64,000 bases of DNA from contig JACKMB010000001.1 of the NCBI GenBank assembly GCA_024235615.1, positions 992,001 through 1,056,000 on the forward strand. Reading direction: 5' to 3'. Numbering within the stretch: the stretch's first letter is position 1; every line of letters begins with the position of its first letter. This stretch comes from Thauera sp. (GTDB lineage Bacteria; Pseudomonadota; Gammaproteobacteria; Burkholderiales; Rhodocyclaceae). Shown here piece by piece: positions 17,833 to 30,703 of the stretch. Made by a program: the position numbers and the translations under genes. The notes under the pieces were generated by a model. That model saw only the letters and a program-made list of their open reading frames with translations, had not been told where the DNA came from and ran no database searches.

Positions 17833-19365
17833 TCAGGTGCAAGAGGGCAGGATGCCCGCAGGCAGCAGCGCAGACAGGCGGCGCTCGACCAGCAGGGCGT
17901 TCGCCGCCTCGATGTCCGGGGCGAAGTAGCGGTCGCGGTCGTAAAAGGCCACCTTGTCGCGCAGCAGCGCGCGCGCCTGCTCGAGCACGGCCGAGCTCTT
18001 GCGGCCCTCGCGGAAGTCCAGGCCCTGGCAGGCGGCCAGCCACTCGATCGCGAGCACGCCGCGGGTGTTGGCGGCCATCTCCCACAGCCGGCGGCCGGCG
18101 TTGGGCGCCATCGAGACGTGGTCTTCCTGGTTGGCCGAGGTCGGCAGGCTGTCCACGCTGGCCGGGTGGGCGAGCGCCTTGTTGTCGCTCGCCAGCGCCG
18201 CGCAGGTCACCTGGGCGATCATGAAGCCGGAGTTCACCCCGCCGTTGGCGACCAGGAAGGCCGGCAGCTGCGACATGTTGCGGTCCACCAGCAGCGACAC
18301 CCGACGCTCGGCGAGCGAGCCGATCTCGGCGATCGCCAGCGCGAGGTTGTCCGCGGCCATCGCCACCGGCTCGGCGTGGAAGTTGCCGCCGGAGAGGATG
18401 TCGTTCTCCTCGGCGAACACCAGCGGGTTGTCCGAGACCGCGTTGGACTCGATCTCCAGCACCTCGGCGGCCTGGCGGATCTGGGTCAGGCAGGCGCCCA
18501 TGACCTGGGGCTGGCAGCGCAGCGAGTACGGGTCCTGCACCTTGTCGCAGGCGATGTGCGACTGCGCGATCTCGCTGCTGTCGCCGAGCAGATGGCGGTA
18601 GGCCGCAGCGGCGTCGATCTGCCCGCGCTGGCCGCGCACAGCGTGGATGCGCGCATCGAAGGGCGCGCGCGAGCCGAGCGCGGCCTCCACGGTGAGGCTG
18701 CCGCACACGGTGGCGGCGGCGAACAGGTCCTCGGCCTCGAAGAGGCCGCGCAGCGCGTAGGCGGTGGACACCTGGGTGCCGTTCAAGAGCGCCAGGCCCT
18801 CCTTGGCCGCCAGGGTCAGCGGCTGCAGCCCGGCGAGCGCGAGCGCCTCGCCCGCCTCCAGCCAGCGGCCGCGATGGCGCGCCTTGCCCTCGCCGAGCAG
18901 CACCAGCGACATGTGGGCGAGCGGCGCGAGGTCGCCCGAGGCGCCCACCGAGCCCTTGGCCGGGATCAGCGGGTAAACCTCGGCGTCGAGCAGCGCGATC
19001 AGCGCGTCGATGACCTCGCGGCGGATGCCGGAGAAGCCCCGCGCCAGGCTATTGACCTTGAGCAGCAGGATCAGGCGCACGGTGGCGTCGTCGAGCGCCT
19101 CGCCGATGCCGGTCGCGTGCGACAGCACCAGCGAGCGCTGCAGCAGCTCGAGGTCCCCGCGCGCGATGCGGGTCTGCGCGAGCAGGCCGAAGCCGGTGTT
19201 GATGCCGTAGACCGTGCGGTCCTCGTCGATGACCTGGCGCACGCAGGCGACGCTGCGCTCGATGGCCGCGCTGGCCTCGGCGGCGAGGCGCACGCGCACG
19301 GGTTCCTGCCAGGCCTGGCGCAGCTGGGAGAGGGTCAGGCGACCGGGCTGAAGAGTCAATTCCAT
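17833..19365 (-). CDS. hutH: Histidine ammonia-lyase
   Basis: HutH deaminates histidine to urocanate using the MIO cofactor formed from an Ala-Ser-Gly triad, seen here as A142-S143-G144 in [16 protein letters not shown]. Other signature parts are [37 protein letters not shown] and [12 protein letters not shown]. Length 510 matches the family. The ATG at 19365 is 2 bp past the hutU stop. A 110-bp gap separates hutH from hutC. Confidence 0.96.
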   Translation of the reverse strand: MELTLQPGRLTLSQLRQAWQEPVRVRLAAEASAAIERSVACVRQVIDEDRTVYGINTGFGLLAQTRIARGDLELLQRSLVLSHATGIGEALDDATVRLILLLKVNSLARGFSGIRREVIDALIALLDAEVYPLIPAKGSVGASGDLAPLAHMSLVLLGEGKARHRGRWLEAGEALALAGLQPLTLAAKEGLALLNGTQVSTAYALRGLFEAEDLFAAATVCGSLTVEAALGSRAPFDARIHAVRGQRGQIDAAAAYRHLLGDSSEIAQSHIACDKVQDPYSLRCQPQVMGACLTQIRQAAEVLEIESNAVSDNPLVFAEENDILSGGNFHAEPVAMAADNLALAIAEIGSLAERRVSLLVDRNMSQLPAFLVANGGVNSGFMIAQVTCAALASDNKALAHPASVDSLPTSANQEDHVSMAPNAGRRLWEMAANTRGVLAIEWLAACQGLDFREGRKSSAVLEQARALLRDKVAFYDRDRYFAPDIEAANALLVERRLSALLPAGILPSCT

Positions 19366-19367
19366 GT

Positions 19368-21044
<1,677 letters not shown>

Positions 21045-21118
21045 GGGGGTCTCCGGGGGTGGGGTGGGGGGTTGGAAGGCGGGGTTGGGGTCGTTGGGGT
21101 CGGGGGTTTGCGCGGCGG

Positions 21119-22447
21119 TCATAGCCAGCCGAGCTTGTGGGCGAACTGCGCGAAGGGGATGGTGAGCACCAGGCTCAGGAAGGTGCGCTGCAGCCAGACC
21201 AGCAGCAGGTCGCGCATGCGCAGCGGGATGCGCGTGGCGATCACGCAGGGGATCGAGGCGGACAGGAAGAGCACGCTGCTGACCGAGACCACGGCGACGG
21301 TGAAGCGCACGACGACGTCGGCCTCCTTCATCAGCATCGCGGGCAGGAACATCTCGGCCAGGCCCGAGGCCACCGCGCGCGCCACCGTCATCGGCTCGTC
21401 GAGGCCGAAGGCCCAGGTCACCGGGTAGAGCAGCACGCCGAGGATGTCGAACACCGGGGTGTATTTGGCGGCGAGCAGGCCGAGCAGGCCCACGGCGAGG
21501 ATGCTGGGCAGGATCGCGGCGGTCATGCGCAGGCCGTCGGCGAAGGTCTCGCGCAGCGACACCCACAGCGGCGGCGCGATGTGCGCATGCTCCAGGCCGG
21601 CGTCCCAGGCCGCCTGCACGCGGCTGCGACCCTCGGGCAGGACCGGGTCGGCGCTGCCCTCGCTGGGCAGGCGCGAGATCGGGTAGATGCGCGCGCTCAC
21701 CGCGGTGACCGCGAAGGTGATCGCCATGCAGCCCCAGAAGTACAGGTTCCATGCCGGCATCAGGTTCAGGGTCTTGGCGACGATGACCATGAAGGGCGCC
21801 GACACGGTGGAGAAGCCGGTGGCGATGATCGCCGCCTCGCGCAGGGTGTAGTGGCGCTGGGCGTACATGCGCGCGGTGATCAGCAGGCCGACCGAGTAGC
21901 TGCCGACGAAGGAGGCCACCGCGTCGATCGCCGACTTGCCCGGCGTGCGCCAGATCGGCCGCATCACCGGCTGCATCAGCACGCCGATCAGCTCGAGCAG
22001 CCCGAAGCCGATCAGGAAGACGAGCGCGAGCGAGCCGAGCGGCACGATGAGCGCCAGGGACAGCACCAGCTTCTCGAACAGGAAGGGCAGCATGCCGGGG
22101 GCGTACACCACCTCCGGCCCGAGCTTGAACAGGAAGGCGACGCCGATCGCCAGGCCGAGCACCTTGAGCACCGAGAAGGCGACGGCGACCGCGTTCTCGC
22201 GCCAGCTGCCCGACATCCAGGGCTCGAGCGCGCCATAGGCCATCAGCAGCATCGCGATGACGACGACCAGCGTGCGCGCGTCCTTGACCAGATAGCTCGC
22301 CGCATGGTCGAGCACGATGGTCGACTTGCCGCCGATCTCGAAGGGCACGAAGAAGATCACCAGCCCGATCAGGCTGTATACGAGCAGGCGCGCGAGCGCG
22401 ACGCCGCGGGCGGACGCGGGCACGGCCGCGCTGGATGGTTCGTTCAT
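21119..22447 (-). CDS. YjiH-type (nucleoside-recognition/Gate domain) membrane protein, putative histidine or urocanate permease
   Basis: A 442-residue polytopic protein with about 10 hydrophobic segments and the Gate-domain features [39 protein letters not shown] and [12 protein letters not shown]. It lies inside the hut operon between hutG and hutU, where other bacteria place HutT, HutM or Cbb3-like permeases. The inference is that it imports histidine, urocanate or a related compound. YjiH-family members are not well characterised, and the substrate rests on position alone. GGAGGAGACCCC precedes the ATG at 22447. Confidence 0.75.
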   Translation of the reverse strand: MNEPSSAAVPASARGVALARLLVYSLIGLVIFFVPFEIGGKSTIVLDHAASYLVKDARTLVVVIAMLLMAYGALEPWMSGSWRENAVAVAFSVLKVLGLAIGVAFLFKLGPEVVYAPGMLPFLFEKLVLSLALIVPLGSLALVFLIGFGLLELIGVLMQPVMRPIWRTPGKSAIDAVASFVGSYSVGLLITARMYAQRHYTLREAAIIATGFSTVSAPFMVIVAKTLNLMPAWNLYFWGCMAITFAVTAVSARIYPISRLPSEGSADPVLPEGRSRVQAAWDAGLEHAHIAPPLWVSLRETFADGLRMTAAILPSILAVGLLGLLAAKYTPVFDILGVLLYPVTWAFGLDEPMTVARAVASGLAEMFLPAMLMKEADVVVRFTVAVVSVSSVLFLSASIPCVIATRIPLRMRDLLLVWLQRTFLSLVLTIPFAQFAHKLGWL

Positions 22448-22503
22448 CGGGGTCTCCTCCGGCAGATGCTTTTTGTAATGGCTTGCGGCTGTGCCGCGCG
22501 GGT

Positions 22504-23460
22504 TCAGCCGTTCAAGGTGAGCAGGTGGATCAGGCGCGCGGCGACGCGGGCGGTGCGCTGGTCGATGTCGTGCTCGGGGTTTAGCTCGGCGAGGTCGGCG
22601 ACACGCAGCTTGCCGCTGTCGCGCACCTGCTCGGCGAGCTCCTCCAGGAGGGCGAGCGGGACGCCGCGCGCGGCCGGCGCGCTGACGCCGGGCGCCTCGC
22701 AGGCGGGCAGCACATCGATATCGATGGTCAGGTAGAGGTGCTCGCAGTCGGCGATGAAGACGTCGAGCGCGGCCTGCACCTCGGCCAGGTTCGCCGGGGT
22801 GATCTCGCGGTCCTCGCGCACCAGCACGTCGAGCTCGGCGGCGCGGCGGAACAGCGCGCGCGTGTTCGAGGCCCGGCTCACGCCCAGGCAGGCGTAGCGG
22901 AAGGGCCAGCCGCGCGCCGCGGCGGCCTGGGCGATCTGCGCGAAGGGGGTGCCGGACGAATGCGCGTGGGCGGGGTCGCGCAGGTCGAAGTGGGCGTCGA
23001 GGTTGATGATGCCGATGCGCGGGGCGCGCTCGCCGCTGCGCTCGAGATGCGCGGCCAGCCCCTGCCAGGTGCCGAAGGCGACCTCGTGGCCGCCACCGAG
23101 CACGAGCGGGAAATGGCCGCCGGCGAGGACCTCCGCGAGCGCGTGCGCCAGGCGCGCCTGCGCCGCCTCGAGCTCGCCGTCGGCGCACACCACGTCGCCG
23201 GCGTCGTAGGCCGGCGCGCTGCGGTGCCAGGCCAGGCCGGCGAGCGCCTTGCGGATCGCCGCCGGCGCCGCAGCGGCGCCCGTGCGCCCCTTGTTGCGGC
23301 GCACGCCCTCGTCGCAGGCGAAGCCGAGCAGGACCGCGCCCGGGGCGGTCGTGGCGGTGGTGTCGGCGAAGGCGCCGATCACCTGATGCCAGCGCGGGCT
23401 GTCGGGCTCGGGGTCGACGCGGCCGCTCCAGGCGTCCATGGTGTTGCGATCGGTGCTCAT
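22504..23460 (-). CDS. hutG: Formimidoylglutamase
   Basis: HutG hydrolyses N-formimidoyl-L-glutamate to glutamate and formamide with a binuclear Mn site. The 318 residues show the arginase-family metal motifs [26 protein letters not shown] and [20 protein letters not shown]. The formimidoylglutamase route, with no HutF or deformylase beside it, suggests the four-enzyme pathway. Its ATG overlaps the hutI stop (ATGA). A 56-bp gap leads to the YjiH-type permease. Confidence 0.93.
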   Translation of the reverse strand: MSTDRNTMDAWSGRVDPEPDSPRWHQVIGAFADTTATTAPGAVLLGFACDEGVRRNKGRTGAAAAPAAIRKALAGLAWHRSAPAYDAGDVVCADGELEAAQARLAHALAEVLAGGHFPLVLGGGHEVAFGTWQGLAAHLERSGERAPRIGIINLDAHFDLRDPAHAHSSGTPFAQIAQAAAARGWPFRYACLGVSRASNTRALFRRAAELDVLVREDREITPANLAEVQAALDVFIADCEHLYLTIDIDVLPACEAPGVSAPAARGVPLALLEELAEQVRDSGKLRVADLAELNPEHDIDQRTARVAARLIHLLTLNG

Positions 23461-24701
23461 CGTGCCTCCGGGAAACGGTCGTGGGTGATGCGGCCGCCGA
23501 ACACGCGCTGGCGCAGGCGGCCGGGCTGCACGGCGTAGGCCAGCTCGGCGCTGTGGCCGGCCTGCCACACGCACAGGTCGGCGCGCTGGCCGGCGGCGAT
23601 GCGGCCGCTGTCGGCGAGGCCGAGGGCGCGCGCGCCGTGCGCGGTCATGCCGGCGAGCGCCTCGCGCGGGGTGAGGCGGAACAGGGTGCAGCCCAGGTTC
23701 AGCATCAGCGTGGGCATGAACATCGGCGAGCTGCCGGGGTTGGCGTCGGTGGCGAGCGCCATCGGCACGCCGTGGCGGCGCAGCAGCTCGACCGGCGGCA
23801 GCTGCGTCTCGCGAAGGGTCAGAAAGGCGCCGGGCAGCAGCACGCCCACCGTGCCGGCCGCGGCCATCGCCTGCACGCCGGCCTCGTCGAGGTATTCGAT
23901 GTGATCGGCCGAGAGCGCGCCATGGCGTGCGGCGAGCGCCGCGCCGCCCAGGTTGGAGAGCTGCTCGGCGTGAGCCTTGATCGCCAGGCCGTGGCGCTGC
24001 GCGGCCTCGAAAACGCGCTCGCACTGCGCCGGGCTGAAGGCGATGCCCTCGCAGAACACATCGACGGCGTCGGCCAGGCCCTCGGCCGCGGCCGCGGGGA
24101 TCATGCGCGCGCAGACCTCGTCGATGTAGCCGTCGGCGTCGCCGGCGAACTCGGGCGGCAGCGCGTGCGCGCCGAGCAGGGTGGTGACGATGCGCACCGG
24201 CAGCCCGCCCTCCTGCGCCCGGCCGAGGCGGCGCGCGACGCGCAGCATCTTGAGCTCGTCGGCCATGGCGAGGCCGTAGCCGGACTTGATCTCCACCGTG
24301 GTGGCGCCGTCGTCGACCAGCGCCTGCAGGCGCGGCAGGGCGGCATCGAAGAGCTGATCGGGGCTCGCTGCGCGGGTGGCGCGCACGGTGCTGAGGATGC
24401 CACCGCCGGCGCGCGCGATCTCGGCGTAGCTCACGCCCTCCAGGCGCTGCTCGAACTCGTCGGCGCGGCTGCCGCCGAACACCAGGTGGGTGTGGCAGTC
24501 GACCAGGCCGGGCGTCATCAGCCCGCCGCGGCCGGCCTCGATGCAGCCCTCGGCGCGCGCGGGATCGAACTCGGCCTCCGGCCACACGCCGGTGATGCGG
24601 TCGCAATCGACGCGCACCGCCATCGGCCCCGGCAGCGTGTGCAGGCCGTCGAACACGGTCGCCTCGCGCCACAGCATGGACTGGCCCGCTTGTATGTTCA
24701 T
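23457..24701 (-). CDS. hutI: Imidazolonepropionase
   Basis: HutI opens the imidazolone ring to give N-formimidoyl-L-glutamate. The 414-residue amidohydrolase has [64 protein letters not shown] and [12 protein letters not shown], all standard. It is the first gene of the seven-gene leftward operon. The ATG at 24701 lies about 25 bp from the predicted transcription start and operator, giving a very short leader. Confidence 0.96.
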   Translation of the reverse strand: MNIQAGQSMLWREATVFDGLHTLPGPMAVRVDCDRITGVWPEAEFDPARAEGCIEAGRGGLMTPGLVDCHTHLVFGGSRADEFEQRLEGVSYAEIARAGGGILSTVRATRAASPDQLFDAALPRLQALVDDGATTVEIKSGYGLAMADELKMLRVARRLGRAQEGGLPVRIVTTLLGAHALPPEFAGDADGYIDEVCARMIPAAAAEGLADAVDVFCEGIAFSPAQCERVFEAAQRHGLAIKAHAEQLSNLGGAALAARHGALSADHIEYLDEAGVQAMAAAGTVGVLLPGAFLTLRETQLPPVELLRRHGVPMALATDANPGSSPMFMPTLMLNLGCTLFRLTPREALAGMTAHGARALGLADSGRIAAGQRADLCVWQAGHSAELAYAVQPGRLRQRVFGGRITHDRFPEAR

Positions 24702-24724
24702 TTATCTACTCATTAAAATCTATT

Positions 24725-24734
24725 TGTCTATACA
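24725..24734. promoter_or_regulatory. Candidate HutC operator in front of hutI
   Basis: TGTCTATACA (minus strand TGTATAGACA) is a near-palindrome of the GTNTANAC type bound by HutC-subfamily GntR repressors. It overlaps the predicted -10 element and the start-point region of the hut promoter. Assignment is by motif and position. Confidence 0.55.
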
Positions 24735-24760
24735 TTAATGAATGAAACGCCGCCGGTCAA
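24732..24760 (-). promoter_or_regulatory. Predicted sigma-70 promoter of the hut operon
   Basis: On the minus strand TTGACC (24755-24760) and TAATGT (24732-24737) are separated by exactly 17 bp. This is a good sigma-70 pair about 30 bp upstream of the hutI ATG. The HutC-like dyad overlaps the -10 element, as expected for repression. Confidence 0.6.
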
Positions 24761-24954
24761 GCCCTCGACCGCCGGTGCTATGCTTCCCGAGGTCGGCACG
24801 CTGCCGGGGACGCGCCGCTCAACCGTGACAGACCGGGGCTGCAAGCTTGCCCGCCGGAGCGTGCGGTGCGGGAGTTCATGCGCGGGCGGGCCCGCGTCTG
24901 CGGCCGCGGGGCTCGCACCGGGGGCCGCGCCTCACCGCCACACTCGCCGATATC

Positions 24955-24964
24955 TGTATATACA
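24955..24964. promoter_or_regulatory. Perfect palindrome TGTATATACA upstream of the LysR gene
   Basis: A perfect 10-bp dyad, one base off the symmetric form of the hutI site, lies 33 bp before the LysR ATG. It could be a second HutC site that ties this regulator and gdhA to histidine status, or part of the LysR gene's own promoter. Bases 24765-24950 between the two sites show nothing else recognisable. Confidence 0.45.
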
Positions 24965-24996
24965 ATTCGCTCCATCACCCCCTGCAGGCGCCCTCC

Positions 24997-25929
24997 ATGG
25001 AACTCAAATGGCTTGAAGACTTCCTCAGCCTCGCCGACAGCGGCAGCTTCTCGCGCTCGGCCGAGCAGCGTCACGTGTCGCAGCCCGCGTTCTCGCGCCG
25101 CATCCGCGCGCTCGAGGCCTGGCTGGGGGTGGCGCTGGTAGACCGCAGCACCTTCCCGACCCGGCTGACCGAGGCGGGCGAGGCCTTCAAGGGGCCGGCG
25201 GCGGACCTCATCCACCGCCTGCATGCCGCGCGCGCGCTGGTTCGCGGCCACCAGAAAACCGCGGGCGATGCGCTCGTGTTCGCCGTGCCGCACACGCTCG
25301 CCTTCGCCTTCTTCCCGGCCTGGCTGGGGCGGCTCAAGGCCGAGTTCGGCGAGGTGCCCACCCGGCTGATCGCCGGCAATGTGCATGACGTGGTGACCAT
25401 GCTGGTGGAAGGCGGCTGCGATCTGCTGCTGTGCTACCACCATCCCACCCACCCGGTATGGCTCGATCCCGCACGCTTCGAAGGCATCCAGCTCGCGGTC
25501 GAGCGCGTGCGCCCCTACCTGCCGCGGCGGCTGGCGGGGACATCGGGCTGGCAGCTGCCCGGCGCGGCCGAGTCCCCCATCCCCTTCCTGCGCTACGGGC
25601 CCAACACCTACCTGCGCCGCATGGTCGACACCATCCTCGACCGCGCCGCGCGCCCGGCCCACCTTGCCCTGCAGTACGAATCCGACATGGCCGAGAGCCT
25701 CAAGGCCATGCTGCTCGCCGGCCATGGCCTCGCCTTCCTGCCCGCGAGCGCGGTCGCGCGCGAGGTGGACCGCGGCGAGGTGGTCGTCGCCGGCGGCCCG
25801 GAATGGAGCCTGGAAATGGAGGTCCGCCTGTACCGCGACCGCGCCAACACGCGGCCGGAGCTGCTGCGCCTGTGGCAGCACCTGGCCAGCCCGACTCCTG
25901 ACGCCCCGCGCCCCACTCCTCACTCCTGA
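24997..25929 (+). CDS. LysR-family regulator, HypT/YjiE-like
   Basis: A 310-residue LysR protein. Its N-terminal helix-turn-helix (ELKWLEDFLSLADSGSFSRS, then HVSQPAFSRRIRALE) resembles E. coli YjiE/HypT more than typical LysR proteins, and PFLRYGPNTYLRRMVD in the effector domain also fits. HypT responds to hypochlorite in E. coli; whether this protein does is unknown, since its cysteine/methionine chemistry differs. It is divergent from the hut operon and 115 bp upstream of gdhA in the same direction, so regulation of nitrogen catabolism is an alternative. The first ATG (24997) giving an intact HTH was used; reading frame further upstream is non-protein-like. Confidence 0.85.
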   Translation: MELKWLEDFLSLADSGSFSRSAEQRHVSQPAFSRRIRALEAWLGVALVDRSTFPTRLTEAGEAFKGPAADLIHRLHAARALVRGHQKTAGDALVFAVPHTLAFAFFPAWLGRLKAEFGEVPTRLIAGNVHDVVTMLVEGGCDLLLCYHHPTHPVWLDPARFEGIQLAVERVRPYLPRRLAGTSGWQLPGAAESPIPFLRYGPNTYLRRMVDTILDRAARPAHLALQYESDMAESLKAMLLAGHGLAFLPASAVAREVDRGEVVVAGGPEWSLEMEVRLYRDRANTRPELLRLWQHLASPTPDAPRPTPHS

Positions 25930-26044
25930 CGCCTCACGCCCCACCTATGCACAAGACGCATGACCCGATGTAGCAACGGCATGCCTCGCGGGTGCGCCCA
26001 TCCGCACAATGCGCTCACTTTTCACACCACACGAGGAAGACAAG

Positions 26045-27355
<1,311 letters not shown>

Positions 27356-27385
27356 GGCGGGAGGCGTGAGGCGTCGCGCGACATG

Positions 27386-27556
27386 CATTCGCGCCTGACG
27401 CCCTTGTAGGAGCGCCGGCAGGCGCGAAAGCGGCCGTGGAGACTGCGCCACGGTTCGGCGGATTGTAGGAGCGCCGGCAGGCGCGAAAGCGGCCCTGGGG
27501 ATGCGCCACAGATCGGCGGGTCGTAGGAGCGCCGGCAGGCGCGAAAGCGGCGCCTG
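27386..27556. repeat. Three direct REP-like elements, 59-bp spacing
   Basis: Three copies of GTAGGAGCGCCGGCAGGC followed by GCGAAAGCGGC start at about 27405, 27464 and 27522, so the period is 58-59 bp, half that of the large array. The stem here is GCGCC/GGCGC around GGCA. A partial inverted copy precedes them. They fill the 233-bp gap between gdhA and the converging ABC genes and may act as a bidirectional transcription barrier. Confidence 0.85.
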
Positions 27557-27588
27557 GTAACGTGAAGCGCTGCGGCGGGCAGGATCGG

Positions 27589-28346
27589 CTACGGCTTCAG
27601 CCGATACCCCGTGCGCAGCATCCAGGTCGCCACGCCGACGAACACCGCGAGGAAGAGCAGCGTCATCGCCAGGCTCACCCCCACCGCCACGTCGGCGGTC
27701 CCGTAGAAGCTCCAGCGGAAGCCGCTCACGAGATAGACCACCGGGTTGAACAAGGACAGCGTGCGCCAGGCCGCCGGCAGCATGTCGATCGAGTAGAAGC
27801 TGCCGCCGAGGAAGGTCAGCGGGGTGATGATCAGCAGCGGCACCAGCTGCAGCTTCTCGAAGTTGTCCGCCCAGATGCCGAGGATGAAGCCGAGCAGGCT
27901 GAAGCTGACCGCGGTGAGCAGCAGGAAGCCGACCATCCACAGCGGGTGCTCGATGCGCAGCGGCACGAAGAAGGTGGCGGTGGCGAGGATGATCAGGCTC
28001 AGGATCACCGCCTTGGTCGCCGCCGCGCCCACGTAGCTGAGCACGATCTCGAAGTGCGACACCGGCGCCGACAGGATCTCGTAGATCGTGCGCGAGAACT
28101 TGGGGAAGAAGATGCCGAAGGACGCGTTCGACACGCTCTGGGTGAGCAGGTTGAGCATGATCAGGCCGGGCACGATGAAGGCACCGTAGCTCACCCCTTC
28201 CACCTCCGGGATGCGCGCGCCGATCGCCGCGCCGAACACGACGAAGTACAGCGAGGTGGTGATCACCGGCGCCAGCACGCTCTGCAGCAGCGTGCGCTTG
28301 GTGCGTGCCATCTCGAACAGATAGATCGCGCGGACCGCGTGCCAGT

Positions 28347-28350
<4 letters not shown>
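27589..28350 (-). CDS. ABC-2 type transporter permease
   Basis: A 253-residue permease with six hydrophobic segments and the ABC-2 signature region near the C-terminus ([22 protein letters not shown], then [15 protein letters not shown]). It starts at ATG 28350, overlapping the ATPase stop by ATGA, so the two form one exporter. The family covers drug, polysaccharide and cytochrome-related exporters; this pair resembles YadH/NodJ-type permeases. The substrate is unknown and neighbours give no clue. Confidence 0.88.
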
Positions 28351-29294
<944 letters not shown>

Positions 29295-29366
29295 GGGGTC
29301 GAAGATATCAGATCGCCGCGGCACCCCATCGGGATCGAGCGCAAGCGCAGGCGGGGAAGCTGCATT

Positions 29367-29440
29367 CGCGCCTGCCGGCGCTCCTACAGAAACCGCCACG
29401 TGCTCCGCCCCCCTTGTAGGAGCTGCGGCAGCTGCGAATG
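29367..29440. repeat. Single REP inverted pair
   Basis: A left element (CGCGCCTGCCGGCGCTCC) and an inverted right element (TGTAGGAGCTGCGGCAGCTG) about 45 bp apart. The right stem is AGCTGC/GCAGCT, the third stem variant in this window. It lies in the 338-bp gap between the ABC exporter and the polyamine-type binding protein. Confidence 0.85.
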
Positions 29441-29530
29441 CGGCGGTTCGGCGACCGCAGCGCCGTCCAGCGGCGCGCTGCGACCAGCCGTCGGGAACGC
29501 TTCCGCAGCGCGTGCGGCGCGCGTAGACTC

Positions 29531-29606
29531 CCCCGCACCCCGCACCCCGCACCCCGCACCCCGCACCCCGCACCCCGCACCCCGCACCCCGCACCCCGCA
29601 CCCCGC
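29531..29606. repeat. Ten perfect tandem copies of the 7-mer CCCCGCA
   Basis: Ten exact head-to-tail copies, then CCCCGC, end 27 bp before the start codon of the binding-protein gene. Seven is not a multiple of three and the frame upstream of the ATG is open, so slippage would change promoter-to-start spacing or, if an upstream start were used, the reading frame. No other tandem microrepeat of this length occurs in the window. Confidence 0.95.
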
Positions 29607-29632
29607 CGCCGCCCCTCCACACCGCCAGATCC

Positions 29633-30703
29633 ATGAGCCGCTCCGCCATGCTTCGCCGCTCGAGCCTGCATCGCATCCCCTGGCTCGTGCTCGTGTTCGC
29701 GCTCGTGCTCTCCGGCACCGCGGGCGCGGCCGAGGTGCTGCGCGTGCTGAGCTGGCCGGGCTACGCCGACCCCGACGTGGTGCAGGCCTTCGAGGCGCGC
29801 ACCGGGGCACGGGTCGAGGTCACCCTCGTCGACTCCGACGAGACACTGTGGCACAAGCTCACCGCGCACGACGCCAGCGACTACGACGTCTTCGCGGTCA
29901 ACACCGCCGAGCTGCAGCGCTACATCGACCGCGGCCTGGTGGTGCCGATCGACGCGGCCGCGCTGACCAACCTCGCCGCGCAGCTGCCGCGTTTCCGAGA
30001 CCCCGCGACGCTGCCGGGCACGACGCGTGACGGCAAGCTCTACGCCGTCCCCTACGCCTGGGCCGAGATGGGCCTGATCTACAACCGCCGCCAGTTCGAC
30101 GCCCCGCCGCAATCCATCGCCGCGCTGTGGGACGCGCGCTACCGCGGCAAGGTTCTGATCTACAACAGCGGATCGCACAACTTCTCGCTCGCCGCACAGG
30201 TGCTCGGCAAGGACTCGCCCTTTCGCCTCGACACGGACGACTGGGCGCCGGCGGTCGCGCGCCTCGTCGAGCTGCGCCGCAACCTTCTGACCTTCTATGC
30301 CCACCCGGAAGAGTCCGCCCACCTGTTCGTCAGCCGCGGCGCGGCGCTGATGTTCGCCAACTACGGCACCCAGCAGCTGCAGCTCCTGCGCGCTGCGGGG
30401 GCCGACGTCGGCTACGTCATCCCGCGCGAGGGCGCGCTCGCCTGGCTCGACTGCTGGGCGTTGACGCGCGGCGCGGGCAACCGCAGGCTCGCACTGGCGT
30501 GGATCGACCACCTCCTCGGCACCGGCCCGGCCCATGTGCTGAGCGCACGCCACGGCCTCGCCAACACCCGCGACCCGGCGCCGCATCAGGGCGAAACCGA
30601 CCGCCTCGTCTGGCTCGAGCCGGTGGAGGACGTAGAGCGCCGCAACCTGCTGTGGGAGCGCATCCTCTCCGGCGACCGCGCCGCCCGGGTGCTGGCGCCA
30701 TGA
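29633..30703 (+). CDS. Periplasmic polyamine-type substrate-binding protein (PotD/PotF family)
   Basis: A 356-residue protein with a signal peptide (about 1-32, cleavage near GTAGA-AEV). A spermidine/putrescine-type solute-binding fold follows: [54 protein letters not shown] and [14 protein letters not shown]. No permease or ATPase of a Pot system is near. Its stop overlaps the start of a membrane diguanylate cyclase by ATGA. Like V. cholerae NspS with MbaA, it probably reports a ligand to that cyclase instead of serving transport. ATG 29633 was chosen; 29648 is an alternative. The ligand could be a polyamine or another small compound. Confidence 0.8.
   Translation: MSRSAMLRRSSLHRIPWLVLVFALVLSGTAGAAEVLRVLSWPGYADPDVVQAFEARTGARVEVTLVDSDETLWHKLTAHDASDYDVFAVNTAELQRYIDRGLVVPIDAAALTNLAAQLPRFRDPATLPGTTRDGKLYAVPYAWAEMGLIYNRRQFDAPPQSIAALWDARYRGKVLIYNSGSHNFSLAAQVLGKDSPFRLDTDDWAPAVARLVELRRNLLTFYAHPEESAHLFVSRGAALMFANYGTQQLQLLRAAGADVGYVIPREGALAWLDCWALTRGAGNRRLALAWIDHLLGTGPAHVLSARHGLANTRDPAPHQGETDRLVWLEPVEDVERRNLLWERILSGDRAARVLAP

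Noticed and set aside
21045-21122. N-terminal extension of hutU starting at 21122
   Set aside because: The added 26 residues are Pro/Thr-rich and unlike HutU; the internal ATG at 21044 has a proper ribosome-binding site and gives the family length.
29438-29632. Extended N-terminus of the binding protein through the 7-mer repeat
   Set aside because: It would encode a Pro/His/Arg heptad-like run before a complete signal peptide that already starts at 29633.
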